Below are positions 1-11,085 of a DNA stretch of 64,000 nucleotides, one piece after another. This stretch comes from Poecilobothrus nobilitatus. Lineage: Eukaryota > Arthropoda > Insecta > Diptera > Dolichopodidae. The position numbers were made by a program, and so were the translations under genes. How positions within the stretch are numbered: the first letter of the stretch is position 1; each line of letters opens with the position of its first letter. The notes below the pieces were generated by a model. That model was not told where the DNA came from. It saw only the letters and a list, made by a program, of their open reading frames with translations, and made no database searches. The stretch spans positions 164,276,615 through 164,340,614 of the forward strand of contig OX352772.1 of assembly GCA_947095535.1 (NCBI GenBank), in the 5' to 3' direction.

Positions 1-512
1 TGAACTCGATCGGGAAAGTTTAAGGAAGTGGATGAGTCGCCAGCCCAAATATGTGAGTTATATTCCATTTTAGGTCGTATATATGTTTTATAGATTTTGG
101 ACAGGTCCCTTGAAAAGAAATAAGATTTATACCTAAAAAGAAAACGCAAGCATTTGGCAGCACTTTTTGCTATATCAAAAATATGATCATCCCACATCAT
201 TTTTTGATTTAGCTGCATGTCCAAAAGGTTTAGGTTTTCCGATCGGTGCACTATTTCCCCAAGAAACCTCACATTGGGGTTATAATTCGTTTTTTTTAAC
301 GTAACAGCATTGGGTTTTGGAAGAATTAAATTCCTCTCTGTTTTTGGAGCCCCAACTAGCGACTTTGGTTAGATCATCGTTAACCGTATTGGTCATAGAC
401 AACCTAGCTATGTCAATTTCGGGGGTTGTGGCATTTAACTTTTTCGAAAAATTATAAGATGCCACCAGAGTGCTGTCGTCGGGGAAGCCGGATTCACCAT
501 AATTCGCCCACC
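1..512 (-). pseudogene. LINE-A reverse transcriptase, C-terminal fragment (runs off window start)
   Basis: On the minus strand this reads as the RT end and connection region of the LINE found intact-ish at 6798-9712. A degenerate active-site stretch (FPDDSTLVASYNF, normally FADD) lies near 470-510. It is followed by a stretch ending WGSKNREEFNSSKTQCC, and after a frameshift by MQLNQKMMWDDHIFDIAKSA and YIRPKMEYNSHIWAG near the window start. The same blocks occur at 8823-9312, which fixes the family. The Ala-to-Pro change in the catalytic motif and the frameshift make it dead. The copy continues to the left of the window. It stops about 65 bp before HINE-1a. Confidence 0.75.
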
Positions 513-576
513 GATTATTGCTTGAAATATTATTTTTATTTTAATCATCTGGTCAATATTTAAATATAAAATAATT

Positions 577-2314
577 TTATTATACCCTACACCTAAAGTA
601 TAGGGTGTATTAACTTTGGTATGGTGTTTGTAACAACCAAAAGGAAGCGAGTTAGATATGTACATGTATATATATTCTGAATCAGGATCACCTCCTGAGT
701 CGATTTAACGATGTCCGTCCGTCCGTCCGTTCGCACGATAACTCAAAAACTAATAAAGCTATCTTGATGAAATTTATATAGCAGTTTACTAATTAGGAAA
801 GGAAGGCTAAGTTTGGAGAATCGGAGAATTCGGAGAATCTGGAGAAAATCGGTCAATGGGTTCGGATTCTGGAAGCTTCCGAATTATTTCGGAGCAAACA
901 TGATTATCTCCAAAACCAACAAAGATAGAACCTTTAAATTTTGTACAAAGATGTTCCTTCCCGTTAGATTTATGTCTCTGAAATTTAAGAGGATTTGGCC
1001 CATGGGTTTGGATTTGGAAGCTTCCGAACGAGCACCAGAGCAAATGAGATTATCTCCAAAACTAACAAATACATAACCTTTAAATTTTGTACAATGATGT
1101 TCCTTCCCGTTCGATTTATGTCTCTGAAATTGGTGAGGATTTGGTCCATGGGTTTGGATTTTGGAAGCTTCCGAACGAGCACCAGATCAAATGAGATTAT
1201 CTCCAAAACCAACTAAGATATAACTTTTAAATTTGGCAGAGTGGTGTTCTTTCATGTTTTATTTAAGTCTCTGAAATTTGAGAGGATTTGGTTCATGGGT
1301 TCTTATCTTGGAGGTTTCCGAATGAGCTCCAGAGCAAACGAGTATATTTCCACAACCAAAAAAGATAGAACCTTTATTTTTAGTACAAGAGTGTGCTGTT
1401 AAATTTCCTTTTCTATAAAATTGGAAACTGACATTTGAAAGAATTTGAACCATGGATTCGTATTTTGGAATCTTCCGAACGAGCCCAAGAGCAAACGAGA
1501 TTATCTGCAAAACCAACAAAGATAGAACCTTTAAATTTTTTACAATGATGTTCTTTCCCGTTTTATGTCTCTGAAATTTAAAAAAATATGGTCCATGGGT
1601 TTGGATTTGGAAGCTTCCGAACGAGCACCAGAGCAAATGATATTATCTCCAAAAGCAACAAAGATATAAACCTTTAAATTAGGCAGAATGGTGTTCCTTC
1701 ATGTTTGATTTATGTTTCTGAAATTTGTGAAGATTTGGTCCATGGGTTCAAATCTTAGAAGCTTCCGTACGAGCTCCAGAGTAAACGAGTATATCTCTAC
1801 AACCAAAAAAGATAGAACTTTTATTTTTAGTACAAAGGTGTTCTGTTATGTTTCTTTTCTGTAAAATTGGAAACTGACATTTGAAAGAATTTGAACCATG
1901 AGTTCGTATTTTGGAAACTTCTGGACGAGCACAAGAGCAACGAGCATATCTCCAAAATCAACAAAAGTAGAAGTTTTAAATTTAGTACAATGGTGTGCTG
2001 GCATATTTACTTTATGTTCCTGAGATGGATTCGATGAATTGGAGTGGCAATTCGGGTACCTGACACACACCTCCCAAGGACTAACAATCTTCGAAATTAA
2101 TAAAGAAACTTAAAAATTTTTACAAAGGTGTCAAGCATATCCCAAGAGGATGCTTCGTTTACGATCCTGAAATTCGAGTTGAATAAGACAGAAAAGGGAA
2201 GAAGTTCAAGCAGCTGCCAAAAAAATTTATGGATTTTTAATTTAATTCGAATTATTCAGGTGTAGGGTATTAATAAGTCGGTTGCACCGACTAACTGTTA
2301 CATTTACTTGTTTT
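577..2314 (+). mobile_element. HINE-1a: DINE-1/Helentron-associated non-autonomous element
   Basis: The element opens at TATACCCTACACCTAAAGTA (581) and carries the inverse, AGGTGTAGGGTAT, near its other end (2258-2270), giving a subterminal inverted repeat. A GTCC microsatellite sits at about 713-730, followed by about eight ~147-bp central repeats. After the second subterminal repeat comes a 7-bp-stem hairpin AGTCGGTTGCACCGACT (2276-2292) and a T-rich end (TTTACTTGTTTT). This order (subTIR, GTCY microsatellite, central tandem repeats, subTIR, hairpin, T-rich end) is the known architecture of DINE-1/HINE elements, which are mobilised by Helentrons. There is no coding capacity. The exact outer ends are inferred by comparing copies and could be off by several bases. 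Confidence 0.8.
850..2062 (+). repeat. Central tandem array of HINE-1a, ~147-bp monomer, about 8 copies
   Basis: The marker GATTATCTCC (or a close variant) recurs at about 902, 1048, 1195, 1342, 1499, 1641, 1789 and 1944, so most spacings are 146-148 bp with a few indels. Each monomer carries GGAAGCTTCCGAACGAGC, a palindrome-containing block. Because 147 is divisible by three, open frames of 70-125 codons run through on both strands. I treat these as by-products of the repeat, not genes. Confidence 0.9.
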
Positions 2315-2415
2315 ATATTTATATTTTCACTTTTGTCGTTTTATTGTATCATCATTGCCCAAGAGTTAAATAGCCTCGGTATTGATGAGATGTTGAAGCC
2401 TTTTTTGAAGGCTTT

Positions 2416-2441
2416 GCGCGTATGCATTTTTGCATATGCGC
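2416..2441. repeat. Short inverted repeat (GCGCGTATGCA stem) near the Jockey LINE 3' end
   Basis: GCGCGTATGCA followed after a few T by TGCATATGCGC forms an 11-bp stem with one G-T pair. A second partly overlapping TATGCAT palindrome follows. It lies just beyond the last recognisable RT codon of the minus-strand Jockey relic. Its role is unknown. Confidence 0.5.
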
Positions 2442-2449
2442 GTATGCAT

Positions 2450-3930
2450 TTATGCATGCACACCCAAATATTTGTGTAGTATGATGTTGCGGATATACCA
2501 TGGAGCATTAACTATATCACGCAATGCTTTACTTTGAATACGTTGAATAATGTCTCTTTTACTTTGACTGGTACAACCCCAAAGTTGAACACCATAAGCC
2601 CAAACCGGTTTTAGGACTTGTTGATATAGTAGAAGCTTATTTTCAGTAGATAGAGACGAGTGTCTACCTAGTAACCAGTGCATTTTTCTGTACTTTACGT
2701 TCAGTTCATCGCGTTTTTTCTTTACATGAATTTTCCCTTTTAGTTTTACATCCAGCGTCACGCCTAGATATTTAGCTGTGTTCTCATATTTAAGAGGTTG
2801 ATGATTAATGTACACAGGTTGATTTTTAATATGTTTGCTAGTAAAATCTACATGTACCGATTTAGCTTCATTTAATTTGATACGCCACCTCTTGGATTTT
2901 TTTAACAGCAGCTTGTGGTTTTGTGGTTGTTTCTATGTTACTATTGCCAGTGACTAATATTGCTGTATCGTCGGCAAATGTAGAAACAGTGTTTTCTTCG
3001 AGTGTAGGCAGATCACTGGTGTACGAAAGATAAAGTATTGGCCCTAGAACACTACATTGTGGAACACCTGCTTGAATTTTCTTTAAGTCAGAGTGAGCAT
3101 TTTCCTGTTTTATTCTGAAGTAGCGTTCTGATAAATATGAAAATAATATTTTGGAATATTGAGCAGGTAAGTTAAGTTTAATTTGTAGTTTAGCCCTTCA
3201 AACCATACTTTTTCTGTGCTACGTCTAAAAATATTGCAGAGCAGACTTTCGTTTTCCTTCCTTAGGTATCATTATTACTTCCATATTTTGCCACGCTTTC
3301 TGCTGTATATCGTTAATTAATTTCTCCACTTCGAGGTCTAATTGATATTCTAGTTGAAGTGGTATATTCAGTTCAACTCTAATATTTTTCTAAAACCGCC
3401 CCAATTAGTTTTATTATTAATCAGGCTAGGGCTTGAAGATTTCGCTTTAATATATGTACTTAGCGTTAATACTATGGGTGAGTGATCTGAAGTTAATTCT
3501 AAATTTTCTTCTATGTGCATGTAGCTGCTTGAAACATTTTTGAATACGTAAAAGTCTATTAGATCTGGAATTTTATTTGGATCAGTGGGCCAATATGTAA
3601 GTTTCTTGTTGTTGTTATTATCTTTCGATGTGTTCGCCTTAGCATCTGCTACAGACACAGAAGCATAAGTGGGTTTATCCAGGGTCATCGTATTTTAATT
3701 TGTGTCTCTTTTTTGTGTGTTTGTTTTTATTGGGTTATTTTAATTTGATACCAGTTTTTTGGTTCTTCTATCCTGTATACTTTTTAATAGTTCCTTAATT
3801 ACGGAACATCCTCTATAATTGGCAGGATAATTTCCCTCACAGTGTACACATTTCGGAGATGAGTTCTTTTCTTTAGTGCAATTCTCTATCTTCTTTTCTT
3901 TAGTGCAATTCCCTTCTTTAGTGCAATTAT
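2450..3930 (-). pseudogene. Jockey-like LINE relic: gag zinc knuckle, endonuclease end, RT
   Basis: Read on the minus strand, three conserved parts of a Jockey-clade element appear in the right order. (1) About 3745-3920 encodes a gag zinc knuckle, CVHCEGNYPANYRGC. (2) 3368-3688 encodes the end of the apurinic-type endonuclease, with TYWPTDPNKIPDLIDFYV and the catalytic SDHSP. (3) About 2930-3070 encodes RT motifs AGVPQ-SVLGP and TFADDTA, and 2450-2815 the RT tail with WAYGVQLWGCTSQSK and IQRIQSKALRDIVNAPWY. Most of the gag and the first half of the endonuclease are missing between parts 1 and 2, and frames are broken throughout. TTCTTTAGTGCAATT is repeated three times at about 3869-3932, beyond the gag end. 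Confidence 0.8.
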
Positions 3931-3932
3931 GT

Positions 3933-4867
3933 AGTTAAATTTTATTTTATTAAACTTTAAAACTGAATAATTGAATTTGGTTTATTAATATAATTAAAAT
4001 TTTATATCATAAATAAATTTTAAACCCTAATGAAAGTGATTTATGGGCGACAGAGGAGTTCAACAACAGCAGCTGAAGATTCCACCATATTTTTTTGTTC
4101 CGGCTGGTTGATAAGTAGCAAATACTGGATCATCTAATTCTATCAATAATTTTAGTTTTCTCAAATTTTGTATTTTTTATTTTTTAAATAATATCTTTAG
4201 TTTTATTTTGTATCTATTAGAAACTTTAATTCAATTTTTTTATTTATTTTTTTTATTCCACTTTTAATTTTGGAACTTCTTAATTTTAATTATATTTTGA
4301 TTTCACTTGTTTTCAGTTTTAGTTTTATTTACAATTTTGGTTTTTTTTATTAATATTTTTATTTTCTTTCATTTCTTCGTTATAAATTTAGATTTAGTAC
4401 AATGAACTTTTAAATTCAATTTTTCTTAATTTTAATTTTGTTTTAATTTTTGATTAATATAAATTAAATTAATTTGTGTTCATTTAAAATTTTTAATTAA
4501 ACATTGCAAAATTAAATTAAATGTCAATAAACAGACACGCTATCCAACCTTCCTTTTCTCCCATATAAAATTTCAAAGCAGCTTTCAGTAAACAAACCGT
4601 TTGCTCTTTTCTATTTATTTAATTAGTGCTGCATTATTTCCTTTTCTAAATTTTTATCATATACAAGTGGGAAAAAGAAATGTACCTATATAATATAAGA
4701 AGGTTTGTGTCTATGCTATTTAAGTGGTGAATATGGTATAGTATTTCTTGTGTACGATAAGGTACTAAAAACTGTACTACCTCGAATTTCGTTTGTCATG
4801 TTTACCACTTATTTAGTTCAGTCCATTTTTTTTCGTTTGTTCGAGTTTAACGTTTGGTGTTCGTTTT
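3933..4867. other. AT-rich interval without a recognisable gene
   Basis: Long T-rich and A/T-rich runs with no coding signal on either strand. A 60-codon open frame at 4705-4887 has no recognisable motif and runs into HINE-1b, so it is not called. It could be 5' or 3' untranslated sequence of the flanking elements. Confidence 0.6.
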
Positions 4868-6670
4868 TTTTTATACCCTACACCTAAAGTATAGGGCATA
4901 TTAACTTTGGTATGGTGTTTGTAACCACCAAAAAGAAGCGAGTTAGATATGGACATGTATATATATTCTGAATCAGGATCACCTCCTGAGTCGATTTAAC
5001 AATGTTCGTCCATCCGTCCGTTCGCACCATAACTCAAAAACTAAAAAAGCTATCTTGATGAAATTTATATAGTAGGTTACTAATTACGAAAGGAAGGCTA
5101 ACTGGACAAAATCGGTGCATGGGTTCGAATTCTGGAAACTTCCGAATGATTCCGGAGCAAACGAGATTATCTCCAAAACCAACAAAGATAGAACCTTTAA
5201 ATTTTGTACAATGATGTTCCTTCCCGTTCGATTTTTGTCTCTGAAATTTAAAAGGATTTGGTCCGTGGGTTCGGATTTTGGAAGCTTCCGAACGAGCATC
5301 AGAGCAAATGAGATTATCTCCAAAACTAACTAAGATATAAATTTTAAATTTGGCAGAGTGGTGTTCTTTCATGTTTTATTGAAGTCTCTGAAATTTCAGA
5401 GGATTTGGTTCATGGGTTCGGATCTTGGAAGCTTCCGAACGAGTCCCAGAGCAAACGAGATTATCTCCTAAACCAACAAAGATAGTACCTTTAAATTTTT
5501 TACAATGATGTTACTTCCCGTTTGATCTATGTCTATGAAATTTAAGAGGATTTGCTTCATGGGTTCGAATTTTGGAAGATTCCGAACGAGCCTCAGAGGA
5601 AATGATATTATCTCCAAAAGCAACTAAGATATAACCTTTAAATTAGGCAGAATGGTGTTCCTTCATGTTTGATTTATGTTTCTGAAATTTGTGAGGATTT
5701 GGTCCATGGGTTCGAATTTTGGAAGCTTCCGAACGAGCCCCAGCGCAAACGAGATTATCTCCAAAATAAACAAAGATAGAACCTTTAAATTTTATACAAT
5801 GATGTTCCTTCCCGTTCGATTTATGTCTCTGAAATTTAAGAGGATTTGGTCCTTGGGTTTGGATTTTTTAAGCTTCCGAACGAGCACCAGAGCAAATTAG
5901 ATTATCTCCAAAACCAACTAAGATATAACCTTTAAATTTGGCAGAATGGTGTTCTTTCATGTTTTATTTAAGTCTCCAAAATTTGAGATGATTTGGTTCA
6001 TGGCTTCTTATCTTGGAAGCTTCCGAACGAGCCCCAGAGCAAATGAGATTATCTCCAAAAACAACAAAGATATAACCTTTAAGTTTGGCAGAATGGTGTT
6101 CTTTTATGCTCTATTTAGGTCTCTTAAATTTGAGAGGATTACGTCCTTGGGTTCAAATTTTGGAAGCTTCCGAACGAGCCTCAGAGCAAATGATATTATC
6201 TCCAAACGCAACTAAGATATAACCTTTAAATTCAGCAGAATGGTTTGTTCCTTCATGTTTGATTTATGTTTCTGAAATTTGTGAGTATTTGGTCCATGGG
6301 TTCAAATCTTGAAAGCTTCCGTACGAGCCCTAGAGGAAACGAGTATATCTCTACAACCAACAAAGATAGAACTTTTATTTTTAGTACAAAGTTGTTCTGC
6401 TATGTTTCTTTTTCTGTAAAATTGAAAACTGACATTTGAAAGAATTTGAACCATGGGTTGGTTTTTTGGAAACTTCCGGACGAGCACAAGAGCAACGAGC
6501 ATATCTCCAAAACCAACAAAATTAGAACCTTTAAATTTAGTACAATGGTGTTCTGGCATGTTTTATTTATGTTCCTGAGATGGATTCGATGAATTGAAGT
6601 GGCAATTGGCGTACCTGACACACACCTCCCAAGGACTAACAATTAACTTACTGTTACATTTACTTGTTTT
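4868..6670 (+). mobile_element. HINE-1b, same family as HINE-1a, 3' hairpin region deleted
   Basis: Starts with the same TATACCCTACACCTAAAGTA (4872), then the same leader, a shorter GTCC microsatellite (about 5008-5022) and about ten ~147-bp central repeats (5110-6560). The tail shares GTACCTGACACACACCTCCC with HINE-1a. It then jumps directly to AACTTACTGTTACATTTACTTG, so the second subterminal repeat and the 3' hairpin seen at 2258-2292 are missing. That internal deletion would probably stop further transposition. LINE-A begins just downstream. Confidence 0.8.
5110..6560 (+). repeat. Central tandem array of HINE-1b, ~147-bp monomer, about 10 copies
   Basis: Repeated GATTATCTCCAAAA and GGAAGCTTCCGAACGAG blocks at ~147-bp spacing. 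Monomer variants differ mainly in the segment between them (CCTTCCCGTTCGATTTATG versus CTTTCATGTTTTATTTAAG types). The variants partly alternate, which suggests amplification of multi-monomer units. Open frames in the array are repeat by-products. Confidence 0.88.
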
Positions 6671-6797
6671 TGTTTTGTTTGGGTATTTTTATTTAAATTT
6701 AATTTAAATTTGGAATTTTATTTTTGTTTTATTTTGATTTTTTTAATTTTAACTTTAATTAATTTTTCCCAGTCCCATTTCGTTCCAAATTGTAATA

Positions 6798-7560
6798 ATG
6801 TCCATTAACTTTACAATTAACTTTTGTAATATTAGAGGTTTAGCGAGCAATTTTCAATCAGTTCAAGCTCACCTACACTCAGAAAGACCAGCTATATTAG
6901 CCCTAAGCGAAACTCAGTTTATAGGCCATGATGCTAATTATAGTATCAACGGTTATAGTTTACTTCCGCTTTCTATTTCTCATCGCGGTTTATATATACG
7001 TTCCGACGTAGCTTTCAACTCTCTTCTCGAAATTAAAAGCTCCAACCCAATGTGCCATTATCTTTGGGTGAAATTCGGACTTAAAAAAGCTACAATCTTT
7101 TTCTGTTTTATATACAGATCCCCCCAGGTCAACGAGCTAGAAACAACTGTGGTCATTGAAAAACTATCCGACGATATCAATAAAATTTTGGAAAAAAATC
7201 CAGAATGTGAGATAGCCGTCGCCGGGGATTTTAATGTCCATAACAAATACTGGCTCCATTTCTCTAGTCACAACTCACCGGAAGGCAAGCAAGTTGAACT
7301 ATTTTCAAACTTATCCAACTTTCTCAACTTGTTAAGAGCCCTACTAGAATTCCAGACCGTGACAATCACAACGCGCATCTTTTGGATCTGTTCCTGACCA
7401 CAAATCCAGAAAAATTTAACATTTCTGTTAGCTTTGCATTTGGGGGCTCTGATCTTTGCCTTGTTAAAACAAGCTTTTCAACAAATACATCGGCCAGTCA
7501 AAATCATATTCCTAAAAGACTTGTTTGACACTACAACAGGGCTGACTGGGTTGGTCTGAA
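6798..7560 (+). pseudogene. LINE-A endonuclease domain (APE type), frameshifted
   Basis: The first 199 codons form an apurinic/apyrimidinic-type LINE endonuclease, which nicks target DNA to prime reverse transcription. Visible motifs are FCNIRGLASNF at the start, ALSETQF (catalytic Glu), IYRSPQV and AGDFNVHNKYWL. The frame breaks at about 7335. The next frame continues the domain with KSPTRIPDRDNHNAHLLDLF and FGGSDLC, then hits a stop at about 7528 and a further shift near 7580. I see no ORF1 upstream, and only about 130 bp of T-rich sequence separates this from HINE-1b, so the copy may be 5'-truncated. The clade was not assigned. Confidence 0.82.
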
Positions 7561-7580
7561 CAGTTTTTTGGCTGATTTTT

Positions 7581-8864
7581 TTGATGGGTTTTTGTCACAG
7601 AAACGTTGACTTTGCTACGGATGTCATTAGTAAAATAATTATGCTAGGTATAAAGCTCTTCATACCCAGCTCTTTTAAGCCGTATAAACCAAGTTCCAAG
7701 CCATGGTTTAATGACATCTGTAGAAAAGCAAGCGAATCTAAAGACGAGCATTTTAAAAAGTATAAGGCCAATGTATCTGAGTTCTCCCTTCCGGGCTATA
7801 AAGCGGCTAGGAACAATTGCAAGAGAATTATCAGTCTGCAAAAGTTTCTTTATAACCAAAGATTGAGACAGAAAATAATTAATCTCCCTCACTTCAATCG
7901 CTCCTTTTGGACTTTTGCAAAAAGTGTAAAGAACAACTCTTGTGGATCATCGTTTCCTCCGCTGATTGATACCGGCAACTTTATTATTTCCGATTCTATT
8001 GGTAAAGCTAATTTGTTCGCAAAAATTTTTGCAGCAAATTCTACATTCCCTCCTACAATCCAATTACCTCCTGTATACCCTTCTGTTGATCCTACTAAGG
8101 TTAAAATTCTTCAAAGGGTATACTTCAGGTCATGTGCTGTAGTGAAAGTGCTAACAAATCCGAATGCTAGAAAGTCCACTGGTCCTGATGGAATTCCAGC
8201 TATGGTTCTCAAACACATAGCCTCTCCCATTTCGAAACCTCTGCGCAAACTTTTCGCACTCTCATTTTCGAGTGCTAAATATTCCAGTCAATGGAAAGTT
8301 GCGCACGTTTCTCCAATTCCCAAAAAAGTTCGCAAAAGCTACCCTTCAAACTACCGACCAATCGCCATCACTTCGGTTCTCTCCAAAATTATGGAAATTT
8401 TGGTAGACAAAAGACTTTTGAGATACCTGAATAGCTCGCGTATTTTAAACGATCGCCAATACGGCTTTCGCAGTCATCGATCTATAGGTCATCTTTTAAC
8501 TTGTCTCTGCGGGAAGCTCAACACCAGCATTCATTGTTCCGGTGAATCTGAGGTTGTAGCTCTCGATATATCAAAGGCCTTTGATCGAGTATGGTATTTT
8601 GCTCTTCTGAGCAAATGTCAGGCAATTGGGTTGGGCACCTCCTTCTGTGCATGGATTGAGGATTTTCTTTCGAATCGTCGTATTCGTATCCTTGTCGACA
8701 GCTTTATGTCTGACACTCATAAAATAAATGCTGGCGTTCCACAAGGCTCTGCCTTAACTCCCACTCTGTTCTTAATTTTTATTAACGACCTACTCAGTTC
8801 TACTCTCAATCCAATCCATAATTTTGCTGTTGATAGCAATCTGGTGGCATCTTATGATTTTTGA
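7581..8864 (+). pseudogene. LINE-A reverse transcriptase
   Basis: A 427-codon open frame covers the linker and most of the RT. Motifs in order are STGPDGIP (about residue 194), SNYRPIAITSVLSKIMEILV, DRQYGFRSHRS, VVALDISKAFDRVW (motif A), NAGVPQGSALTPTLF (motif B) and a damaged active site, FAVDSN in place of FADDST (about residue 416). The Asp-to-Val change at the catalytic pair, and a stop ten residues later, mean this copy cannot make active RT. It would have copied LINE RNA at a nicked target site. The frame continues in pieces to about 9712. The damaged fragment at 1-512 is the same family. Confidence 0.88.
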
Positions 8865-9712
8865 AAAAAATCGAATGCTACTTCAACCGAATCGAATGCT
8901 ACTTCAATCAATTTAAAAAGGGAAATTATGACTAGTTTAGTTAACCACGACCTAGCGAAAATAGCTGTTTGGGGTGTTAAAAGCAGAGTTGAATTCAACA
9001 CTTTCAAAACTCAAAGCTGTTAGATCTCTTGCAAAAGAGATCAATCCATCCCAATTCTACGGTTCCAAGGGGAAAATATACAGGGGTCTGCAAATTTAAA
9101 TATTTTAGGCATGCAGCTTAATCAAAAAATGTTGTGGAATGAGCATATTTTTGATATAGCCAAAAAAGCTGCCAAATGTTTAGGTTTTCTTTTTCGCTGT
9201 AAAGCTTATTTTTCCCCTAGTGATCTGGCCAATATCTATAAAGCATATATTCGACCTAAGATGGAGTATAATTCTCACATATGGGCTGGCGCTGCTCAAA
9301 AATCATTAGGTTAACTGGACAAAATCCAAAATCGCGCCTTACGCCTAATGGGCGACGGAATACTGTTCAGGGAACCTTTACTCCTCTTAACTCACGTCGA
9401 AATATTGGAGCTTTATCTCTCTTTTATAGATATCTTGTAGATAATGATACTTGTTCTATCGAATTGAATAATGCCTTAATAATGCCTCACTTACAATTCT
9501 TACACTTAAACAATTCCAACGCAACACTAAGGGAGCCTTAAGTGCTCATTTCTACACAGTGGAAATTCCTAGGTGGTTTAAAACCGGTTATGGAAACTCT
9601 TTTATTGTGAGAACCGCTAAAATGTAGAACATGCTTCCATCCAACGGGTTCCCCTCTGATACATATGGTTCATTATACTCCTCTGCTTTTTGCTCAAACT
9701 TACAATAATTTT
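8865..9712 (+). pseudogene. LINE-A RT thumb/C-terminal part in broken frames
   Basis: After the stop at 8862 the protein continues in shifted frames: VNHDLAKIAVWGVKSRVEFN near 8940, MQLNQKMLWNEHIFDIAKKA at 9111, and YIRPKMEYNSHIWAG near 9247. LTPLNSRRNIGALSLFYRY follows near 9380, and SAHFYTVEIPRWFKTGYG near 9540. The last block matches the usual C-terminus of this LINE type. Sequence after about 9712 belongs to a Jockey gag on the other strand, so the LINE 3' untranslated region is short or missing. Confidence 0.75.
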
Positions 9713-9714
9713 AT

Positions 9715-10740
9715 AAAAAAGAAAACGTGGTGTGGTCCTGCGCATTTTACGCATTTTGCCTTTTTAGCACAGAATTTCTGAGTATGTTCAAATCCCTTAC
9801 TTCTTTTACATTGTCGTATTAGTTTAGGATTTTTTATTGGTTCAATCCTAATTTTAATTCCAAGTATGGTGGTGATTCTATAGATACTGTCAATACTTTC
9901 TGAGTTATCGAAGGTTAAAACGAACATATTTAACGGTTCTTTCTTCTTCCATGATAATTTGTTTACAACAAAAATTACAGAAAATTTTTTTTTTATTAAA
10001 TCCTCTTTAATGCTTTCTGTTTTGAACGATGGATGCAAGTTCACAGCCATAATTCTAATGGGTCTCGTTTGCTTGTTTTCATATGTATGGAGTTCAATTT
10101 TATTTTCGTCTAGAAATTGAATTACCTTTCTATAGTATTCTATTGTCATGGGGTTTAATTTAATCGAATTGATAAATTTAATATTTAGGTAATCTTCTGG
10201 GATATTAAGTTTGTCAACAAATTCTTGATAATCTTGTATACCTTCCACTAAGAGAGACGGTGGGATTATTTCTTTATATGTTTGATCTGGTAATTTATTA
10301 TTATATTCGTCTTGTCCTATTGTTTTATCTTTTTTGGAGTTGAAGGTGAGGATGTTTTACTCATTTTCCTTTTTTTTCCTTTTTGTTTAACTCGTACCCA
10401 TTCGGTATCTTTGGATAACTGCTCTTCATCGGTTGCATACTCAACTTTATTTGGTATAGTTTTTTTTACCGGCGTTATTAATTTAGATGCTTTTGGTGTA
10501 TCAGATATTAATATTTGTTGACTGGCCCTATCTTAGATAGCCTTCAGTTTTTCGATTTATTGTTATTGTTCTCTAATTGTTGTTTTTAATTGCCCTGTTT
10601 CATTAATAGCAATTTTCCAGTTATTATACCAATTTTATTCTTCCTGACTACTGCTTCTATTTTTAGGAAGTACATCACCAGATTGAGCATTGGGTGGAGT
10701 GACCTGAATTAGAGTACTTCTTTTGCTAATATTTTCAAAT
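9715..10740 (-). pseudogene. Jockey-like LINE ORF1 (gag) with zinc-knuckle end
   Basis: Minus-strand gag-like protein, an RNA-binding nucleocapsid-type ORF1. The upstream part reads TDEEQLSKDTEWVRVKQK and a lysine-rich stretch ending KMSKTSSPSTPKKIKQ, then stops near 10318. A shifted frame resumes with IIPPSLLVEGIQDYQEFVDK and continues 182 codons. These include HTYENKQTRPIRIMAVNLHP and PLNMFVLTFDNSESID, blocks typical of Jockey-clade gag. They end at a degenerate zinc knuckle, QCKRSKGFEHTQKFC (the second Cys is Ser), and the start of another (KCVKCAGPHH). The element is cut at 9715, where LINE-A sequence begins, so its endonuclease and RT are absent. Confidence 0.72.
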
Positions 10741-10769
10741 ATATGTAACTATTGTTTGATTTCGTCCTG

Positions 10770-11085
10770 ATGTTTGTTTTTGATCCAGTAGCTATATCTA
10801 AGTGCTTGACCTGGGTACCCTCCAAGTCACAGGGCGATCGTAGTATATCGACCAGCGGGAGTCCGCTCGCTCACTGCTCACGTGCCTTTTCTGAGTATCC
10901 GATCCCCAGTCCCGTAAATTCATTTTCTTCTTCTTTCGATATTTTCATGTTTTTGGTTCACATGTCTCCTCGCCAGAAGCCCTCACATGGTACTATAAAC
11001 CGGGCCAGTTGAACCATGGTTTTTTAACGAGGTTGTTACTCCTCTTCCTCCTCCTTTCTCATGCGGGCTTGGGACCGGCAACGAC
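10770..11085. other. GC-richer block of unknown origin
   Basis: About 300 bp with markedly more G and C than its surroundings, lying upstream of the minus-strand gag and downstream of nothing recognisable. It contains GGGTACCCTCCAAGTCACAG and CGGGCTTGGGACCGGCAACG. The 86-codon plus-strand frame across it has no recognisable motif. It could be the 5' untranslated region of the Jockey element or the 3' end of another LINE. I could not assign it. Confidence 0.4.

Noticed and set aside
850..2062. CRISPR-like array (regularly spaced repeats)
   Set aside because: The monomers are contiguous 147-bp tandem repeats with no unique spacers, in a eukaryotic transposon setting.
10752..11012. 86-codon plus-strand frame in the GC-richer block
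   Set aside because: No recognisable domain, and the block itself is unassigned. Open length is expected from its base composition.
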